Source: Ichthyophonus hoferi (lineage: Eukaryota > Opisthokonta > Ichthyosporea > Ichthyophonida > Ichthyophonidae). Taken from it: a stretch of DNA of 17,129 nucleotides. Each line of letters begins with the position of its first letter. Position 1 is the stretch's first letter. The translations under genes and the position numbers were made by a program. Of the stretch, positions 1 through 8,704 are shown piece after piece. Under the pieces are notes generated by a model, which saw only the letters and a list, made by a program, of their open reading frames with translations, searched no databases and was not told the origin of the DNA. The DNA lies in assembly GCA_002751075.1 (NCBI GenBank), contig NAOQ01000119.1, forward strand, positions 40,888 to 58,016. Direction: 5' to 3'.

Positions 1-25
1 TTATACTTGTCGTGAGAAGAAAGAA

Positions 26-27
<2 letters not shown>

Positions 28-63
<36 letters not shown>
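28..63. repeat. (AT)18 microsatellite
   Basis: Uninterrupted alternating A/T for 36 bases. It is likely to vary in length between individuals and to be prone to assembly error. Confidence 0.97.
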
Positions 64-65
<2 letters not shown>

Positions 66-227
66 AAGTAGATTGAGACATGTATGATGATTGGTATCTG
101 TCTGTTAAAAAGTGTTCACAGTACTGTGGCATTGATTGATCCAGAGTTCAAGAAAAAAATAATAAAACAGTTTTTGACATAGAATAGAGTTACCAAGATA
201 CTTCCACCTCTGTCATATGCTAAGGTC

Positions 228-255
<28 letters not shown>
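228..255. repeat. (AT)14 microsatellite
   Basis: A 28-base alternating A/T run, followed by imperfect TTTATA units. It sits about 60 bases upstream of the first exon's acceptor. Confidence 0.95.
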
Positions 256-263
<8 letters not shown>

Positions 264-313
264 TTATAACCATGATACGTGACGATATACTTTCTAATTA
301 AGGGGGTGCACAG

Positions 314-395
314 AACGAAGACAAGATTCGTTACTTGACACAGATTGTGGGGCTTGGGCTGTACGCGCACAAATTGATTGAAGTGGGATCCTACG
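314..395 (+). CDS. First visible exon of the unrecognised gene
   Basis: Residues 1-27, reading NEDKIRYLTQIVGLGLYAHK and then LIEVGSY. Acceptor gtgcacag; donor TACG|gtataa. It ends one base into a Glu codon, which exon 2 completes (G+AA). Confidence 0.72.
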
Positions 396-3300
396 GTATA
401 ATATCTGTGTCTACATGTTGTATGCATAAACATCTGCATCTACATCTACGTTTTCCCTTATTCTTCTTTCTTTTACATTGCCTATCATACATACACTCTT
501 TTTGTTTCTATCCTCACCTACACGATTACCCTGTATATCTGTAACTTGTTCTTGGTCAAGGGCATACAGGTATACTTCCACGTGCACTGGTATATTTACG
601 AATGATCCTATGTATAATAATATATTATAGTACAAATGCATATATATATTAATATGGATATATATGTAAACGTCTAATAGTATCACAATTCCAACCACCT
701 CTAGACATCTATATCTATCTAAGTATAACACCTTCACATATACTCCCAAAACATTTACTAGACTTTACATAATCTCATACAAACACATTTATTACACACG
801 CAATAGATATTTTTACTAATTTTCAGATACATATGTAGTATTATGATACTAACAAGGATATAATGGCATATCACTGCGACTTATGTATTTCATATATATA
901 TCTCCGTTCTACAAACCAAGGAAATTTTCACTAAATATCAGGTAAATATGTAGTTGGTGGATATTTACGAGCACATTGAGATGCCTTCCTGTAATGACAA
1001 ACTGACCAGATCATCTTCCTCTATATCTATATCTATATCTATAAGTGTGATACCTACACGTACACTCACAGGACAATTACCAAGCTTTATACAACTTCAA
1101 ACATATATATATTTCACATACATATGGTATGGTATTCTAATATGTGTGCACGGGTATACAGAAATACCTCCCTGTGATGATGAGCTAATCAGATCATCTA
1201 TGCCTGCCCTCATGGCCTTTATGGTAGATGATCAGGTTAGAGCCAATGAGATAGCTCTGGGTCAGAAGTTATCCAATGTACGTAATTCTTGACTGGTAGA
1301 GTATATTGGTTAAAAGTGTCTTGTCATTCAGATTTGGCCTAGTGGTAAATATAAAATGAATATTCATATTGAAAAAAAAAATTAAAACGGAGCTTGATTT
1401 TTTCTTTTTTCTGTTTTTCTTATTGCTTCTCCTTGTTATTTGTGGCATGTTAATGCTTTTTGCTTCATTCTTACCCTGCTTGTCAACTAAAGATATATAT
1501 ATATATATATATGAACATACATATCTCCAATCATACACTTCCTATTTTCTATGCTGTTATTTTTTAATGGTGCTTTTATTTTATCTCCTATCTTGACTAA
1601 TGTGTTTGTTGTATTTCTTACCTTTTTGCATTCACATCTATTATGAACCTGTACCAACACTCTGTCAATGCAAGTAGCCATTCAGTTAATCCTATTATGG
1701 ACTAGCCATCAAACCTATCTAATTTTGGCCTAATGACGCTAATTTCTATCGTAATATCCCTACAGCCCGGGGCCGTGCCAAAAGAATTCCTTACAAAATT
1801 GGAATCAAGCGAACTATTGCAAAAGGTTTGCATATACATATACCCCTGTGACTTGTAACCAATTATACAGACATCTGCATACGTCACCCTTTCCGTTATA
1901 TTATGTTGTTTCTTTTTTTTCTTTTTACTCTTTATTATTTCTTTCACTTACTACTTAGTACGCAGACCTAATATTTATATGATTGAGATTATATTATTAT
2001 TCTGTGTTATGCTGGCATCTAACATCTCTCCTTAGTTTATTTCTCTGTATGTTTCTTTCCCATTCCCTTGACACAATAAAAAAAACAGATCCCAATTATA
2101 GGGGGTGCATGATGCACTCAAGAGATATATACTATATTATATGTACATACCAACAACATATATACTACATCATATGTACATACTAACAACATATACTGGG
2201 ATGTGCAGCTAGTGGGACTGTATCTCCTATCGCGTACACAGGCTAGAGATGTCGTGGCACTACAAAGACTGTTAGGTGTCATAACTGAGATTAAGATGGA
2301 TTTGGTGGTCTTTGATTCGTTGGAGTCATTAGTACTTCAATTAGGTGCTGACGAGGGATTCGAGGAGACTAGAATGGTAATTTATGTGTAATTGTACATA
2401 TATTGAGATATAGCAAGCCATGATTTATTCAGTCACGGATATTAATACTATCTACTTATATCTATTTATATATTATTATCTTTCTTTTCCTTTTATTATA
2501 TCTATTTGCATGCATTATAAATAACCCTTTGAAATATGCTTCTATACAACCTTTGTGTAGTCCCTAGTCTATATACTATATGTAGGCATTCAAATGCATA
2601 TTTGCATATATATCTTTGGCATATTTAATGTTTCTCCTCTATTTTGTTTTGTTTTTCCTGTATACCAACACATGTATATACTTAACTTACTATTTTCTTT
2701 GTTACCACCCCTATATGAGATAGCTATGCAATTTAAATAAAAGTCTTCCTTGCCGTACTATAACAACTAGGAAAGGGGTTAAATAGTTAAGTTATTGACA
2801 TGAAGAAAATAATTATATAGATGTGTATTAGTACATTGTTTTCTATATACGTTTTGATTTGATACAATCTATTTATGTTACTGTTCTTTTATTTTCTATG
2901 GGCATCATAATAGTCTTTGCAAGATTTTTTTTAAAAAAACTTTTACAATATTGGAAGTGACGGAAATTAAGGAATGACTCCTGTACATATATGTTTTTAT
3001 TAGGTATTGTGTTATATAGTATTACCTTATCTTATATTATCTTATATTATATTATAGGGTAGTATAATATATTATTATATATTTAATATTATAATAATAA
3101 ACTTTCAAAGTATCGATTTGGTCCTTATCTATTTTAACATCCCTGACCTACCCACCCAAGTGAACCCATGCTCACTCTCTTTTCATCACCCACCAGGCAC
3201 TAGTAGAAGAATTCTTCTTGCCATGTAGCAGTCAAACAGCCTCGCAACACCTTCGAGTGGTTCATCTCATTGCCCAGCTCAATGGTTTAAGACCTTTCAT

Positions 3301-4835
3301 CTCCTTAGCAACTGTCGTCCAATCACTTATTGATTGTGGTGTGGTTGGCCGTAATGATACATATCAAAGGGTATGTATGTATGTACATATGTATATATGT
3401 TGGCATGTATGTAGATAAGTATATATATATATATCTGTGTATATGTTTTTATGTATATATGTATCTATGAATCTTGTAGAGGCTATTATCAACATTATAT
3501 TACCCTCAGAGTGAAGCGGCCAAGGCCTATCATAGTCTCCTTGGGTCAGTCGGAACTAAGGGTGCAGAATCACTGGGATTCGTTAACGATTACATCAATT
3601 CATTGGATGGACCAGTGGAGGGCAAGGAAGACGAAGAGGAAATATATGAGACAGACATAGTGGGCGAAGAGGGTGAGATCGACACATATGAGGGTAGGTT
3701 GGTGTTGATTTTTGTGTACGTATATACTTGGTATGGACTATGGACATAATACTACAGTGGCTATGAGATACTGTGCTAATACTGTGCTTTTTTTGTTGTT
3801 GTTATATTATTGTCGAGTTCTCATTTTCGTTTTCCCTTCCCTTGTCCCATCACCACCTTTCCTTTTATGTCCTTGACCATTATAGATGTCATATTTACAT
3901 TAAGCCTCATATTTTATTACTATTATTACTATTATTATTATTATTATTATATTATTATTACTAATAATATTATTATATACATATTTGCTTTCATTTTTTT
4001 CTTTTCTATACTCTCTGTTTTTACATAATATTTCGTATGTGTATAAACCACCATGTTTGTCCCCTCTCTATATTACTCTCTCTATTCATTTGTTTCCGTC
4101 TGGCTTTTTATATATTCATTACTGTCTATGTGCACTCTTTTGTTAGCTAGGATATAGCAATATACTACATTATATTGCATTTTATTATATTGTATTATAT
4201 TTTTATTCTATTATAGTATATTATAGTATATTGTACTTTAATATATTCTATTATGTTACGTTATAATTTTGGTATGTCTGTAATCTACTGTTTATCCAGA
4301 TATATCCAGATTTAATGACACTAATCATACTGGTACCTAACAGACACTCACAATGAAGGAGACATGGAAGGCATGGAGGGAGGAGAGGGTGGTGCCGAAG
4401 GAATGGGAAGCGACCATCTGCAAACAATGGATGAAGCCACCTATGATGGAGGGATGGCCATGGGAGAGGAGGGGGGAGTGACATATGAGGTAATTAGGAT
4501 AGAAACCATGCTGCATGTTGCATTACACTCTATGTATAGATATATGTATATATGGCCCTTGGTGTCTACCTAGTACTATCTGACACTCTGTGGCCCATGT
4601 CGGTGATCTTCCATTATTTGGTCTGTGTTTGTTTGTCCTTGATATCCATAACAATCCTTATATCCTACTACCCTGGTCTATGTCTTTCATATAGCTCTAT
4701 ACACACCAATACTTGTATATGTGGTATTGTTTTAATATGGTATAACGGTCATAGGAGACAGGTCATGATGTAATGGGCATGGACCAGGAAGAGGAAGAAT
4801 TTGACACCTTAGGTGGCGGACTATCCACACAATAG
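314..4835 (+). CDS. Unrecognised eight-exon gene, 3' part: helical protein with acidic Gly/Met/Glu tail
   Basis: Spliced reading: 314-395, 1162-1277, 1766-1825, 2209-2376, 3197-3370, 3480-3693, 4344-4489, 4755-4835. All joins keep frame with GT-AG introns of 109-820 nt, giving 346 visible residues before TAG. I do not recognise the family. Residues 1-230 are rich in Leu, Val, Ala and Gln (for example LYLLSRTQARDVVALQRLL and LRVVHLIAQLNGLRPF), which suggests stacked helices of ARM/HEAT or similar type; that is inference. From about residue 245 the chain becomes strongly acidic, then Gly/Met/Glu-rich, and ends GGGLSTQ. There is no signal peptide or membrane span in the visible part. The first exon starts in phase 0 without an ATG, so the N-terminus is probably upstream of the window; a start at an ATG in exon 2 is less likely because exon 1 splices into it cleanly. 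Third codon positions are richer in GC than in the two downstream genes. Confidence 0.8.
660..1200. repeat. Diverged partial tandem copies of an intron-exon boundary
   Basis: Bases about 978-1018 closely match the first 40 or so bases of the true exon at 1162 (both encode E-(M/I)-P-(S/P)-C-(N/D)-D-(K/E)-L-(T/I)-R-S-S). The sequence after the earlier copy (about 1014-1105, CCTCTAT through ACACTCACAGG) resembles about 699-790 again. The first exon-like copy has TG where the true exon has the acceptor AG, so it is probably not spliced. The units are diverged, so the duplication is not recent. Confidence 0.6.
1019..1043. repeat. (TCTATA)n microsatellite
   Basis: About four units of CTATAT lying inside the duplicated region. 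They produce the spurious Ser-Ile repeat in a forward open frame. Confidence 0.9.
1162..1277 (+). CDS. Exon 2 of the unrecognised gene
   Basis: Residues 28-66, starting EIPPCDDELIRSSMPALM and ending ALGQKLSN. Acceptor gtatacag; donor AAT|gtacgt; ends in phase 0. Its first 40 or so bases have a diverged copy about 180 bases upstream. Confidence 0.8.
1493..1512. repeat. (AT)10 microsatellite
   Basis: Twenty alternating bases inside intron 2 of the unrecognised gene. Confidence 0.92.
1766..1825 (+). CDS. Exon 3 of the unrecognised gene
   Basis: Sixty bases, phase 0 at both ends, encoding PGAVPKEFLTKLESSELLQK. Acceptor ccctacag, donor AAG|gtttgc. Being a multiple of three, it could be skipped without a frameshift. 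Confidence 0.78.
2125..2190 (+). repeat. Two 33-bp tandem copies carrying intron branch sites
   Basis: Copies 2125-2157 and 2158-2190 match at 30 of 33 positions. The downstream copy contains a perfect TACTAAC (2181-2187), about 21 bases before the acceptor AG at 2207-2208. The upstream copy has TACCAAC at the same place. The repeat therefore doubles the likely branch site of intron 3. Confidence 0.85.
2209..2376 (+). CDS. Exon 4 of the unrecognised gene
   Basis: Residues 87-142, phase 0 at both ends, starting LVGLYLLSRTQARDVV. Acceptor atgtgcag, donor ATG|gtaatt. By hand count about 43% of its third positions are G or C, against about 28% in the last COA7 exon. Confidence 0.85.
3028..3110. 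repeat. TTATATTA-rich low-complexity tract
   Basis: Imperfect CTTATATTAT units run into alternating ATA/TAT and AATAAT runs inside intron 4 of the unrecognised gene. Confidence 0.7.
3197..3370 (+). CDS. Exon 5 of the unrecognised gene
   Basis: Residues 143-200, phase 0 at both ends, including LRVVHLIAQLNGLRPFISLA and GVVGRNDTYQR. Acceptor cacccaccag, donor AGG|gtatgt. The following intron is only 109 nt. Confidence 0.87.
3371..3467. repeat. GTAT/AT-rich tract filling a short intron
   Basis: GTATGTATGTATGTACATATG at the donor is followed by an AT run (about 3419-3434) and more TATGT units. Nearly the whole 109-nt intron 5 is simple sequence. Confidence 0.75.
3480..3693 (+). CDS. Exon 6 of the unrecognised gene
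   Basis: Residues 201-271. It starts RLLSTLYYPQSEAAKAYHSL and then turns acidic (GKEDEEEIYETDIVGEEGE). Acceptor atcttgtag, donor GAGG|gtaggt. One base is left over and completes Asp with exon 7. Confidence 0.85.
3912..3976. repeat. (TTA)n microsatellite
   Basis: About twenty imperfect TTA/CTA units in intron 6. They give meaningless Leu and Tyr runs in the forward frames. Confidence 0.93.
4160..4256. repeat. TATTATAT-rich degenerate tandem tract
   Basis: Repeated ATTATATTG, ATTATAGTAT and ATATTCTATTATG units in the 3' half of intron 6. The period is irregular, close to 10-15 bases. Confidence 0.65.
4344..4489 (+). CDS. Exon 7 of the unrecognised gene (Gly/Met/Glu-rich)
   Basis: Residues 272-320, with low-complexity EGDMEGMEGGEGGAEGMG followed by a segment ending EEGGVTYE. 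Acceptor cctaacag, donor GAG|gtaatt. Its G-rich coding strand stands out from the AT-rich introns on both sides. Confidence 0.8.
4755..4835 (+). CDS. Last exon of the unrecognised gene
   Basis: Residues 321-346, ETGHDVMGMDQEEEEFDTLG and then GGLSTQ, with stop TAG at 4833-4835. I chose the acceptor catag at 4754 because the nearby cag at 4761 would lead straight into TAA. No AATAAA is seen in the next 300 bases; a TATAAA variant lies near 4995. Confidence 0.75.
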   Translation, partial: ETGHDVMGMDQEEEEFDTLGGGLSTQ

Positions 4836-7800
4836 GTTGGTGGCATGCTCTCCCTCTCTCTCTTACCTTCTTTTTCTCTTACCTTCTTTCTCCCCTCTAC
4901 CTGTTTTTCTTGCATTTTTTGCTTTACTTATGGATCTCTATCTATCATTTTTTTCTATTTTGTCTTATCTTTCCTTCTTTTTGTAACTCCAACTATTATA
5001 AATCGATATATATATAATTATATTCATGAATGAGCGCATGCTCTTATTGTTGCATCATCATATATACACAAGTGTATTTTTGTAATATTTTCTTGTTTTG
5101 TTGATGCATATATTATATATAATAGTTATATATATTTGTTTATGCGTGCGTGGAAGTTATAATCGTGCTATCTCTAGCCATACCCCGGACTGACTGGTTA
5201 CGGTTTACCCAAAGACAGGCATAATAGCTACCCTATTAGAGCTGTCTATCGTAACGACATCAAAAAAATATTAATTCAATATAACTCTGGCTGCGACTAA
5301 TTTATAAAGTCATTGGCTAAGGCATATATATGTTTGAAGTGGGCATTGCCAATGTATAACGGCCTCATAACATCTGCAATAACAACTTCCGATGTACTGA
5401 TGTATGGCCATATATGTGAATACAACACATACAACTGTAAACATTTAGTTATTGATGGCCTATCTGTCCAGGTAGTCATTATGATTAGTGTTCAAGGAAG
5501 CAACATCAAGACATTAATAATCTTTGTTTATTTATAAAACTAGCCTAAATTGACCGTTTATTAATTGGCATTGTATATTACTTTGGTAATATTTTGGTCT
5601 CATATCAAAGCCCCTATATAATTATTAACGAGGCATGATTGTAAAGGATGTCGTGTATAATGGCATATTAGTGTAAACTTTCTTTTAGTTAACTTTTTAA
5701 ACGTGTAGTATAGATGTTGCTTGGTTCCATTGGTTCAAGAAATAATTAGTACCATGGGCAACCAATTATATTACATTAGACTATATGATAATTTAGGCAA
5801 TCCAAATGATCTAAATCGCTTATCGATAAAAAGATTATGGATAGCATAATATAATATATTAAGTTATCTATATTAAGTTATTTTATTATCATCCTAATAA
5901 TACCTATTTAATAGACCCAGACGACTTACATAATCTATGACTGTATAATCATACAAGTACACAGCTTTTGCTATAATGTAATACGTGTAAAAGCTAAATA
6001 CATTATCTGGCATACTATATTTGAATTTGTACGTGAACTATATACGTTCAAAAAGTTTAAACAAGAACAATTTTTAATGCATTGTGACGTATTGTGCTTG
6101 AGTAATTGATTGAGCTATTGGTAAGGAATTGGTATTTTAATGGAATTCACACGCCTGTTCTCATCATGCAAGATTCTTATTCTCGTATTTTGGAATTACA
6201 GTAATACGTTGTACTTAGCTTAGGTACTCAAGTATTTCTTGGACGAGAATAGACAGGACACGTATATATGAATGACTGAGATAGATATATATATATAGAT
6301 ACGTTTGTGTGAATGAGTACAAGACAAAACTACAAGATTATTTAAGTTTTATATAATTAAAATGGTCCGTTGTCAGAAACTTGTGCCGTAAGTATATTTC
6401 GTCACACAAATTTTACATTGCCTTAGCTTTATTGGGGCATTTATTTCCAAGGGACATGTATTTTTAAAAGTTTAATTGGTTGAGTTCATTTCCTTTAATT
6501 TTCTTTCATTACTATTATAAATTTTCATACTCACCCTCGTAAGAATGATACAATTATCTAAGTTCTTATGGAATGTTAAGCAATTAATGGATTTAGGTTA
6601 ATAAAAGCATTTTTAATTAAGCCATGGATTCTATAGTGAAAAATTTATACACTTAATATTTTGATTAAATAATATGTAGTAGTATGGAAATTCGGCACGG
6701 TTTACAGATTCTAGATCCTCAATCGCGTCTAAATAGGCACTCCGGAGATTTCCATTTACTTTTAATCCCATACAAACTAATATAACACAGCATAAAATAT
6801 TACACTATATTATAGTGTGCTACCAATAAGTAAGGGTTAAATTAAGTAGTAAAGAATAGTCTACTTAATACTGATACTTATCTACATTTAAGCATAATAT
6901 CTACTCATTTGATGTTTATTCAAAAACCCATTTAGTATTCACCCCACATTGTGCGTCAGTGTAATTGAATAAGGGCAATAATCAGCTAAATCGAATATTA
7001 TAATATAAGTGATAGATATTATATGTTTTGGTTAGCTACGATATCACAATATAACATTATATAGCATGCAGTTGAAAGACAATCAATAGCCTTTAGTTTA
7101 AATAATATTCTAGGTTTAACGGGACAGCCATCTGTTGAGACATTGGCATATATGTAAGCGTAGGAATGTTTGCTTCCAAGACGATTGTGATATCTTTCTC
7201 CGTATTCCAAATATAATACGATTGAATGGTTAAAAACACACCTATTGAGGCCCTAAGCGTAAAGTACTACACCGGTTTCCCATTATCCAGCTATTTATGA
7301 CTTTGATGTAACCACGATATGATATGAAAGGTAGGCAAAAACTAATAATATTATTGATTGAATTGGTTGCATCCAGTACATAGAACCTAAAAAAGAAAAA
7401 GTGACATACCATTCGAATAAATGGTTCTAAGAAAACAAAAATTAGTACAAAAAATGCTATTGTTAAATATTGGTTTCAAAAAGAGAAACATTATACAATT
7501 CCCATATTCATTACTGCATTATATAATTATTGAGCATAATACTGATTAAATACTGTAGATATAATAAACAGTTTAAGAGCTCTGATAAGTACTTGAAAAG
7601 TAAGCAGCTGACTAAGGGTGGATACTATATATAGTCAAAAGTGAAGTATACGTAGTATTTCATATGGGAATAGCCAGATGACATTAAATTTCCATGTAGC
7701 TTTCGGATGCATACACAAGCAATTCTTAATGTCTGCAGTGGCCAGGGTACCAGTGAATTAATGAAATGAATATCTATATATAAATAGAATAAAAATCAAT

Positions 7801-8426
7801 AAAAGGCAATAGGAGAGCCAATCAGGTTGAAACATATTTAACAAGTATGTGGAATCCCGGGAATAAATCTCAGGAGCACGAATCAAATAATGCATTCTTA
7901 AAATAAAATTATAATATGCCAATGGTCAATAGACAACGGCTCAGGACAACTAAAAGGCTGTGAATAATGCGCGGTATCTGAAGTGTTAGTGTTGTGTAGT
8001 ATTAAGAAAATAATACGCCATAAATATTTTGTGGATTTTCTCTTCACTCATCATATTCCCTGTGAAATCGTTTTATTTTTTTGTGTACTATTGCATTTTT
8101 TCAAGTCTTTGGCGTCATTTTGATTTCTCATTTGCTAGAGATAATATGCGTGGATGTATCTCATTATTTATGATAGCAAATCTACTAGTTAGTTTCTCGG
8201 TTATGAGCCACTCCACGTTGATCTTATTATTTTCCTGAACACATTCTTTTTAATTGATTCTTCTGTTTAGCTATTTTAAAAAGAGTATGTAGGATATATT
8301 CTAAAATTAATGCAATGTTATTACCAGGAGAAGTAGGTTAGTTTCAGAAATCAGGTTTGAAGAGATAAAATAGAACAATTAATAAAGATATACAAAACGA
8401 AATAGACATCAATCTGCTTACTGAAT
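4836..8426. other. Long intergenic gap, no supported gene
   Basis: It opens with a pyrimidine-rich 3' flank (4848-5000), then a more complex stretch around 5160-5540 holding an unrecognised forward frame broken once by a stop. The rest is AT-rich sequence without microsatellites. A 17-bp palindrome lies at 6802-6818. Short open frames at 7019-7210 (minus) and 8029-8238 (plus) show no recognisable protein features. The COA7 promoter should lie near the right end, but I cannot point to a core element in such AT-rich DNA. Confidence 0.6.
4848..4921. repeat. CT-rich pyrimidine tract
   Basis: Almost pure C/T on the plus strand, with an internal near-repeat of CTCTTACCTTCTTT. It starts about 12 bases after the stop codon of the first gene and so lies in its likely 3' UTR or flank. 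Confidence 0.75.
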
Positions 8427-8704
8427 ATGTCTCTCCACAATAACCCAGCAGAAAAACCTGTATCTATTGCACGAAGCAAAATAGCTTTTAAAACGTTAGT
8501 TCGACGCGGCTGCGAAGAAGATAATGATCCTAGAAGTTGTCACAAATACGCTGAATATGTTGAAATAATGGATAAAGATTTTAAAACTGCAGCAGAAATA
8601 TACAAAAGTAACTGCGAAAAAGGAAAATTTGGTAAAAGTTGTATGTCTTTGGGACAAATGCACTATGATGGTAAACCAGATATACAGAAAGACGAGGAGT
8701 TGGG
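8427..8704 (+). CDS. COA7: COA7 exon 1
   Basis: Residues 1-92 plus two bases of Gly93. It contains the first two Sel1-type units (RGCEEDNDPRSC and SNCEKGKFGKSC). Donor GTTGGG|gtgagt. The open frame would run one more codon into TGA at 8706, which marks the intron. Confidence 0.95.

Larger units (their letters stand above)
1..313. other. Non-coding, probably intron of the first gene
   Basis: No exon can be supported here. The stretch holds two TA microsatellites and ends in an acceptor-like gtgcacag at 306-313, directly before the first visible exon. That exon opens in phase 0 and has no ATG in frame, so this stretch is most simply the tail of an intron whose upstream exon lies outside the window. 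Confidence 0.5.

Noticed and set aside
116-749. Minus-strand open frames at 116-439 and 411-749
   Set aside because: They run through TA microsatellites and antisense to a well-supported exon; the predicted peptides are Ile/Tyr runs from simple repeats.
954-1292. Continuous 112-codon forward frame covering 954-1292
   Set aside because: It reads through an intron, a TCTATA repeat and into the true exon at 1162 in the same frame; only 1162-1277 fits the spliced gene.
3773-4028. Forward frames rich in Leu and Tyr
   Set aside because: Products of the TTA repeat in intron 6.
4251-4484. Pro-rich minus-strand frame
   Set aside because: It is the antisense shadow of the Gly/Glu-rich exon at 4344-4489.
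5297-5479. Minus-strand frame opposite 5313-5537
   Set aside because: No recognisable protein features, and it overlaps a forward frame of similar quality; neither can be called a gene.
6687-6760. AATTCGGCACG resembling a cDNA library adapter
   Set aside because: The match stops after about eleven bases and the surroundings are ordinary genomic sequence; most likely chance.
7019-7210. 63-codon minus-strand frame
   Set aside because: No family resemblance and no plausible neighbouring exons; the length is expected by chance in a window this size.
8029-8238. Hydrophobic forward frame before COA7
   Set aside because: Phe/Ser-rich composition follows from T-rich DNA; no conserved motif, and an in-frame stop separates such sequence from the COA7 start.
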